The notes beneath the pieces were generated by a model, which saw nothing but the letters and a program-made list of their open reading frames with translations, made no database searches and was not told the origin of the DNA. Of a DNA stretch of 64,000 bases, positions 59,612-64,000 are shown piece by piece (position 1 is the first letter of the stretch; every line of letters starts with the position of its first letter). The position numbers were made by a program, and so were the translations under genes. The stretch comes from Blastomonas sp. SL216 (GTDB lineage: Bacteria; Pseudomonadota; Alphaproteobacteria; Sphingomonadales; Sphingomonadaceae): the NCBI GenBank assembly GCA_026625625.1, contig CP113055.1, positions 2,110,501-2,174,500 of the forward strand. Direction: 5' to 3'.

Positions 59612-61051
59612 ATGAAAACCGTGTTGAGACTGGCGCTGGCCACGGGCCTTGCATCGATGGCTCTCGCCGCAGCCCTGCCCGCCCAGGCCCAGGCCCAGGC
59701 TGACGGCCAGCAGCGCAACGCCAACGAACAGGCCGCGCGTCAGCTTTACAGCGACATTGTCAGCATCCGCACCGCGCGCGGTCACAAGCAGATGGGCGTG
59801 ATGACCAGCTACCTCAAGGACCAGTTGCTGAAGGCCGGCTTTGCCGAGAACGACATCACGATCACCGATTATGACAGCGACGGCGAGCCGACCCAGGGAC
59901 TGGTGGTGCGCTATGCCGCCAAGGGCAAGCCCAAGGCCGGACCGATCGTGTTTCTGGGCCATATGGATGTGGTCGAAGCGCTGCCCGAGGATTGGGAGCG
60001 CCCTCCGTTCAAGCTGACGGAAGAGAACGGCTATTTCTTCGGTCGCGGTTCGCTCGACAACAAATATGGCGTCGCGACGCTGGCGCACAATTTCATCAGG
60101 CTGAAAAAGGAAGGCTGGGCCCCCAAGCGCGACTTGTACCTGGTTTTTTCGGGCGATGAGGAAACGGGGATGATCTCGACCCGTGCCCAGGCGAAGATGG
60201 TGGCAGAAACGATCAAACCCGCCTTGGTGCTGAACGGCGATGCCGGCGGCGTTGCCATGACCAACGAGTTCAAGCCGGTGATGTACCAGGTCCAGGCGGG
60301 CGAAAAGACCTTCGCCACATTCGAGCTGACCGTCACCAATCCCGGCGGCCACAGCTCGCGCCCGCGCGCCGACAATGCGATCTATGAACTGGCCAGGGCG
60401 CTGGGCAAGATCGAAGGCTATCGCTTCCCGGTCAATGCCAGCCCGCTGGTGCGCAGCTATTTCAGCGAAATGGGCAAGCTGACCCCGGGCGAAATCGGCA
60501 AGGCGATGCAGGCCTTTGGCGCCAATCCGGACGATCAGGCCGCGCGTGCGACGCTGCTCGCCGATCCGGGCATCGCCACGCAGATGATGACCACCTGCGT
60601 CACCACCATGCTGCGCGGCGGGCATGCCGAAAACGCATTGCCGCAATCGGCCACCGCCACCGTCAATTGCCGGATCATGCCGGGCGAAGGCGGCGCGGCG
60701 GCCACCCAGGCGGCGCTGCAAAAGGTCATCGGCAATGACGGGGTGAAGTTCAAGCTGCTGACCAATGTGGTGGAAAGCCCCGAATCCTCGCTGACGCCCG
60801 AGGTGCGCGATGCCGTCACCGCCAGCCTGAAGACGCGCTATCCCGGCCTGCCGATCGTGCCCGAACTGTCCTCTGGCGGCACCGATGGCATGCACTATCG
60901 CGCGCTGGGGATGAACACCGTCGGCATCGGTAACGCCGCGATGCGCAGCGCGGACATTTTCGCGCATGGGCTGAACGAACGCATCCGGGTGGCGGACTTT
61001 TACGGCGGGCTGGACCACTGGTATCTGGTGATGAAAAAGCTGGCGGACTAA
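59612..61051 (+). CDS. M20-family metallopeptidase, exported
   Basis: Predicted periplasmic zinc aminoacyl or dipeptide hydrolase of 479 aa with signal MKTVLRLALATGLASMALAA. The metal ligands of the M20 family are in order: His in LGHMDVVE, Asp in RGSLDNKYGVA, Glu-Glu in SGDEETGM (general base and bridging), Asp in LNGDAGGVAM, and the last His in FYGGLDHWYLV; the dimerisation domain carries TVTNPGGHSSRPRADNA. The start ATG 59612 follows AAAGGGGA; an upstream in-frame start at 59579 lacks a signal-peptide-like beginning. Peptide or amidohydrolase specificity is open. Confidence 0.88.
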   Translation: MKTVLRLALATGLASMALAAALPAQAQAQADGQQRNANEQAARQLYSDIVSIRTARGHKQMGVMTSYLKDQLLKAGFAENDITITDYDSDGEPTQGLVVRYAAKGKPKAGPIVFLGHMDVVEALPEDWERPPFKLTEENGYFFGRGSLDNKYGVATLAHNFIRLKKEGWAPKRDLYLVFSGDEETGMISTRAQAKMVAETIKPALVLNGDAGGVAMTNEFKPVMYQVQAGEKTFATFELTVTNPGGHSSRPRADNAIYELARALGKIEGYRFPVNASPLVRSYFSEMGKLTPGEIGKAMQAFGANPDDQAARATLLADPGIATQMMTTCVTTMLRGGHAENALPQSATATVNCRIMPGEGGAAATQAALQKVIGNDGVKFKLLTNVVESPESSLTPEVRDAVTASLKTRYPGLPIVPELSSGGTDGMHYRALGMNTVGIGNAAMRSADIFAHGLNERIRVADFYGGLDHWYLVMKKLAD

Positions 61052-61138
61052 GCGGCCTGGTCCCGAAACAGGGGGAAATTTTTAAGATTTCCCGCTAGGC
61101 TTGGCTCCTCTGCCGCGTTGCGCGGGCAGCAGCGGAAC

Positions 61139-62359
61139 ATGAGCAGGCTTTTGGGGCAGATGGCATCGCCGACCGGGATCGACCGGCATATCGGGCTGGA
61201 CTGGCTGCGCATTGGAGCGTTCGGCCTGCTGATTCTGTTCCATATCGGCCTGTATTTCGCGCCTGGCCCCTGGCTGGTGAAATGGCCGGATACGATCAGC
61301 TGGATCGCCTATCCCATCGCCGCCATCGCACCCTGGCGGCTGATGGTGCTGTTCGCCGTCTCCGGCTATGCCAGCGCTGCGATGCTGTCGCGCGCCAGCG
61401 GAACGGCGGCGTTTTTCCGCGACCGCACCCTCCGCCTGCTGATCCCGCTGGTGTTCGGCACCCTGCTGATTGTCGCACCGCAGGACTGGGTGCGGATGCA
61501 GGTGAGCGGCGATTATCGGGGCGGGCTGCTGTGGTTCTGGACGCATCAGGAACTGTCGTTCCGCTTCTTCCATGAAGCGTTCCTGCCTAACTGGGAGCAT
61601 CTGTGGTTTCTCGCCTATCTATGGGCTTATACCGCTCTGCTCGCGGCGACCTGGGCCTGGTGGCCAGGGTTTCGCGACTGGCTGGGCAAGACGGCGGACT
61701 GGCTGGCGCAAGGCAGCCGGCTGATCACGGTGCCGCTGGTGGCGATCATCCTGACCCGCGCGGCGATCCACCATGCCGGGCTGGAGGAGGTGCAGCGCTA
61801 CAATGACCTGGAAGGCGATGTGCATTTCCTGCCCGCCTTCCTGTTCGGGTTCATGCTGGCGCAGCACCCTGCAATCTGGGCAGCGATGGCACGCACATGG
61901 CGCGTCGCGCTGACAGGATCGCTGCTGTGCCTCGTATCAATCTGGCTCAACGTCGGCGCGGACGAGGCGCGGGCATCATCGCTGCAGACCCTTTCGGCGC
62001 TGGTGGCGGAAACCGCCATGGCGTGGCTGATGCTGCCGGTGATGTTCCATGCAGCCGCCCGGTTGTTGCAGCGCGATCATCGCTGGCGTGCACCGATCGC
62101 GCGCGCGGTCTTCCCCTTCTATATCGTGCACCAGACGGTCATCGTGCTGGCAGGCTATGCGTTACGCGACAGCGGCTTGGGGGCGCCTGTGGTATCTGGA
62201 GTGATGCTGGCCGCGACAGTGCTGACCGGGCTGATCGCCTATCAGGCCGCAGCCCGTTTCGGCTGGATCGGCTGGCTGCTCGGCGTACCACCCCGCTCTG
62301 CCACCAGCCGCCCGGGCATCATGGCGCGGTCTGGAACGGTTTTGCCTCGGCAAGGATAA
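61139..62359 (+). CDS. Acyltransferase 3-family membrane protein
   Basis: Integral membrane acyltransferase of 406 aa with about ten hydrophobic helices. The family opening IGLDWLRIGAFGLLILFHIG has the conserved Asp, Arg and His (D-W-L-R, H) near residues 20-35; RDRTLRLLIPLVFG, HLWFLAYLWAY and VFPFYIVHQTVIVL are the other landmarks of OafA/OpgC-like enzymes, which O-acylate cell-surface sugars or lipids. The start is ATG 61139 after GCGGAA; ATG 61160 is an alternative. Its 3' end overlaps egtD by 41 bp convergently. The target glycan is unknown. Confidence 0.85.
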   Translation: MSRLLGQMASPTGIDRHIGLDWLRIGAFGLLILFHIGLYFAPGPWLVKWPDTISWIAYPIAAIAPWRLMVLFAVSGYASAAMLSRASGTAAFFRDRTLRLLIPLVFGTLLIVAPQDWVRMQVSGDYRGGLLWFWTHQELSFRFFHEAFLPNWEHLWFLAYLWAYTALLAATWAWWPGFRDWLGKTADWLAQGSRLITVPLVAIILTRAAIHHAGLEEVQRYNDLEGDVHFLPAFLFGFMLAQHPAIWAAMARTWRVALTGSLLCLVSIWLNVGADEARASSLQTLSALVAETAMAWLMLPVMFHAAARLLQRDHRWRAPIARAVFPFYIVHQTVIVLAGYALRDSGLGAPVVSGVMLAATVLTGLIAYQAAARFGWIGWLLGVPPRSATSRPGIMARSGTVLPRQG

Positions 62360-63311
62360 GCGCGAACCAGTCGTCCGGATCTGTCCATTCGTGCAGCGTC
62401 GTCCAGCCGCCCGCGCGCAGCAGCAGCCGGGCATCGCGGGGGCCATATTTGTGGCTGTTCTCGGTATGGATGGTCTCGCTCTTCGCCATGCTGAAGCGCT
62501 CGCCCAGCACCGTGAAATCGATATCCTCCAGCGCTTCGAGATGCATCTCGATCCGGGCGTAATTGTCATTCCAGCGCGCGACATGGCGGAAGCGCTCGAC
62601 CGGGATGGTCGCATCGAGCTCGCGGTTGATGCGGTGGAGCAGGTTGAGGTTGAACCGCGCCGTCACGCCCTGCGCATCATCATAAGCCGGGACGAGAATA
62701 TCGGGCGACTTGATCCGGTCCATCCCGATCAGCAGCAGCGAGCCGACGCCCAGCGTCTCGCGCATCGAGCGGAGCAGGTCGAGCGAGGTGCGCGCGACCA
62801 TGTTCCCGATGGTCGAGCCAGGGAAGAAACCGAGCTTGGGCGTGCCTGCGACAGCATCGGGCAGCTGCAGCGGGCGCATGAAATCGCCTTCGAGCGGATG
62901 CACCGCAAGGCCCGGGAAATCCGCCGCCAGCGCAGCGGCGGATTCGCGCAGGAAATCGCCGGAAATGTCGATCGGCACATAATGCTGCCCCTGCACCGCG
63001 CGCAGCAGATGCGGGGTCTTGACCGACGAGCCCGATCCGAATTCCACGACCGCCCGGCCGCGTCCGCCCATCTCGGTCACCTCGCCGCAATAGCGTTTCA
63101 GCAGGCCGGTTTCGGTGCGGGTCGGGTAATATTCGGGCAGATCGGTGATCGCCTCGAACAGCTCGGAGCCGGTCTTGTCATAGAACCAGCGCGCCGGGAT
63201 CGCGCGGCGGCTGTCGCGGAAACAGGCGAGCACATCGGCACGAAAGGCAGGATCGGGATCACCCGTGGCGGCTGCGGACTGGGCTTCGGGAGTCTTGATC
63301 AGGGTCGCCAA
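62319..63311 (-). CDS. egtD: L-histidine N-alpha-methyltransferase EgtD
   Basis: Trimethylates histidine to hercynine, the first step of ergothioneine synthesis. The 330-aa protein has the SAM-binding segment AVVEFGSGSSVKTPHLLRA, YVPIDISGDFL, FFPGSTIGNM and the histidine-binding region LLHRINRELDATIPVERFRHVARWNDNYARIEMHLEA, split in the middle, with the conserved Asn and Tyr. The MTases of this family use the YxPTRTE motif (EYYPTRTETGLL here). Gene egtB precedes it by 20 bp on the same strand. The convergent overlap with the acyltransferase is 41 bp. Confidence 0.94.
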   Translation of the reverse strand: MATLIKTPEAQSAAATGDPDPAFRADVLACFRDSRRAIPARWFYDKTGSELFEAITDLPEYYPTRTETGLLKRYCGEVTEMGGRGRAVVEFGSGSSVKTPHLLRAVQGQHYVPIDISGDFLRESAAALAADFPGLAVHPLEGDFMRPLQLPDAVAGTPKLGFFPGSTIGNMVARTSLDLLRSMRETLGVGSLLLIGMDRIKSPDILVPAYDDAQGVTARFNLNLLHRINRELDATIPVERFRHVARWNDNYARIEMHLEALEDIDFTVLGERFSMAKSETIHTENSHKYGPRDARLLLRAGGWTTLHEWTDPDDWFALILAEAKPFQTAP

Positions 63312-63331
63312 GGGTCGGTCTCCGGTGCGGG

Positions 63332-64000
63332 TCAGCTCAGGTCTTTGGCCAGCCTGAGGCCTGTGAACTGCCAGCGTTGATGGGGATAGAAGAAGTTGCG
63401 ATAACTGGGACGCACGGAGCCGCGCGGGGTTGCACAGCTTGATCCGCGCAGCACGAACTGGCCGGACATGAACTTGCCGTTATACTCGCCGACTGCGCCC
63501 TCTGCCGCCTTGAAGCCGGGATAGGGGCGATAGGCGCTGCCGGTCCATTGCCAGACATTGCCGAACAACGCGTCCGCCGCATCGGCGCGCGGGCGTACCG
63601 CACCGGCGCGGTCGAGCTGGTTGCCGGATGCGGGATCCTGAAATGCGGCGATCGCCTCCCACTCCTGCTCGGTCGGCAGGCGCGCGCCGGCCCAGCTGGC
63701 ATAGGCATCGGCCTCGTACAGGCTGATATGGCAGACCGGTGCTGCCGGATCGACGCTGCGCAGCCCGTCCAGCCCGAACTGCATCCAGCCGCCATCCTCG
63801 CCCTGCTGCCAGTAAAGCGGCGCGGTGATGGTTTCCGCATTCACCCAGGCCCAGCCATCGGACAGCCAGTGACGCGGATCGGCATAACCGCCATCGGCGA
63901 TGAACGCCGCCCATTCGCCATTGGTCACCGGGCGCCTGGCAAGCGCATAGGGGGTCAGCAGCACAGCATGCCGCGGCCCTTCGCAATCGAACGCGAAGCC
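63332..64000 (-). CDS. egtB: Hercynine oxygenase EgtB, C-terminal part (5' end outside window)
   Basis: Non-haem iron sulfoxide synthase that couples hercynine with a thiol in ergothioneine synthesis. The visible 222 residues are the formylglycine-generating-enzyme-like sulfatase-modifying domain: FAFDCEGPRHAVLLTP, RPVTNGEWAAFIADGGY, WAWVNAETITAPLYW, ARLPTEQEWEAIAAF, LFGNVWQWTGSAYRPYPGF, FVLRGSSCATP, SVRPSYRNFFYP and WQFTGLRLAKDLS. The DinB-like iron-binding half lies beyond base 64000. The frame continues without a start to the edge. It is co-transcribed with egtD. Confidence 0.93.
   Translation of the reverse strand, partial: GFAFDCEGPRHAVLLTPYALARRPVTNGEWAAFIADGGYADPRHWLSDGWAWVNAETITAPLYWQQGEDGGWMQFGLDGLRSVDPAAPVCHISLYEADAYASWAGARLPTEQEWEAIAAFQDPASGNQLDRAGAVRPRADAADALFGNVWQWTGSAYRPYPGFKAAEGAVGEYNGKFMSGQFVLRGSSCATPRGSVRPSYRNFFYPHQRWQFTGLRLAKDLS

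Overview
The window comes from a GC-rich alphaproteobacterial chromosome, most likely a member of the Sphingomonadales. The evidence is the alphaproteobacterial gene orders (phoR-pstSCAB-phoU-phoB, ccmC-D-E-F-G-H-I), the GEAS form of the thiamine motif in acetolactate synthase, an HPr-rel-A type PqqD/HprK cassette with a nucleotidyltransferase, a large TonB-dependent receptor, and short palindromic repeats between genes. Genus assignment is inference. No phage, transposase, integrase, rRNA operon or CRISPR array was seen. It reads as ordinary chromosomal backbone with small accessory pockets.

Layout. 1-5.2 kb: glmU (cut by the window edge), a gph-type phosphatase, a GNAT acetyltransferase, then a four-gene minus-strand cassette (exported Tat-type small protein, PqqD-like chaperone, HprK-related kinase A, nucleotidyltransferase-fold protein). 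5.4-12.9 kb: the phosphate-starvation locus phoR, pstS, pstC, pstA, pstB, phoU, phoB, with a three-repeat Pho box before pstS. 13-16 kb: an SDR, serB and miaA, the last two divergent with overlapping start regions. 16.2-25.4 kb: ilvB-ilvN-ilvC running directly into bioF-bioD-bioA, then a YceI protein, then leuA behind a leucine-rich leader peptide and an attenuator-like hairpin pair. 25.6-30 kb: a nitronate-monooxygenase-like flavoprotein, an unknown exported protein, an ABM-domain protein and the K+ transporter kup.

30-35 kb: cytochrome c maturation genes ccmC to ccmI, without ccmA or ccmB. 35-38.6 kb: a leucine-dehydrogenase-type enzyme, tRNA-His, and three type II secretion minor pseudopilin genes (gspI, gspJ, gspK). 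38.7-43 kb: a tightly overlapping operon of a 2-oxoglutarate/Fe(II) oxygenase, an Nramp-fold transporter that has lost its metal ligands, and the three 5-oxoprolinase genes pxpA, pxpB, pxpC. 43-50 kb: two glutathione transferases, a penicillin-binding-like serine hydrolase, an esterase, and a CoA-transferase whose two subunit genes are separated by a phosphatase lipoprotein and a membrane protein; a palindromic repeat lies in frame inside the start of that phosphatase. 50-56 kb: a universal stress protein behind a perfect FNR/FixK palindrome, a TonB siderophore receptor behind a Fur box, a hydrolase, an orphan ParA-type ATPase and a VapBC-like toxin-antitoxin pair. 56-64 kb: two lipoproteins, an ispG-sugE-acetyltransferase cluster, an M20 peptidase, a membrane acyltransferase, and the ergothioneine genes egtD and egtB (egtB cut by the window edge).

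The strongest candidates for something not well described are (i) the PqqD/HprK-rel-A cassette with its Tat-type putative substrate, (ii) the ligand-less Nramp protein embedded with an oxygenase and 5-oxoprolinase, (iii) the leader-peptide attenuator of leuA, and (iv) the palindromic element that has become coding sequence in front of a lipoprotein signal peptide.
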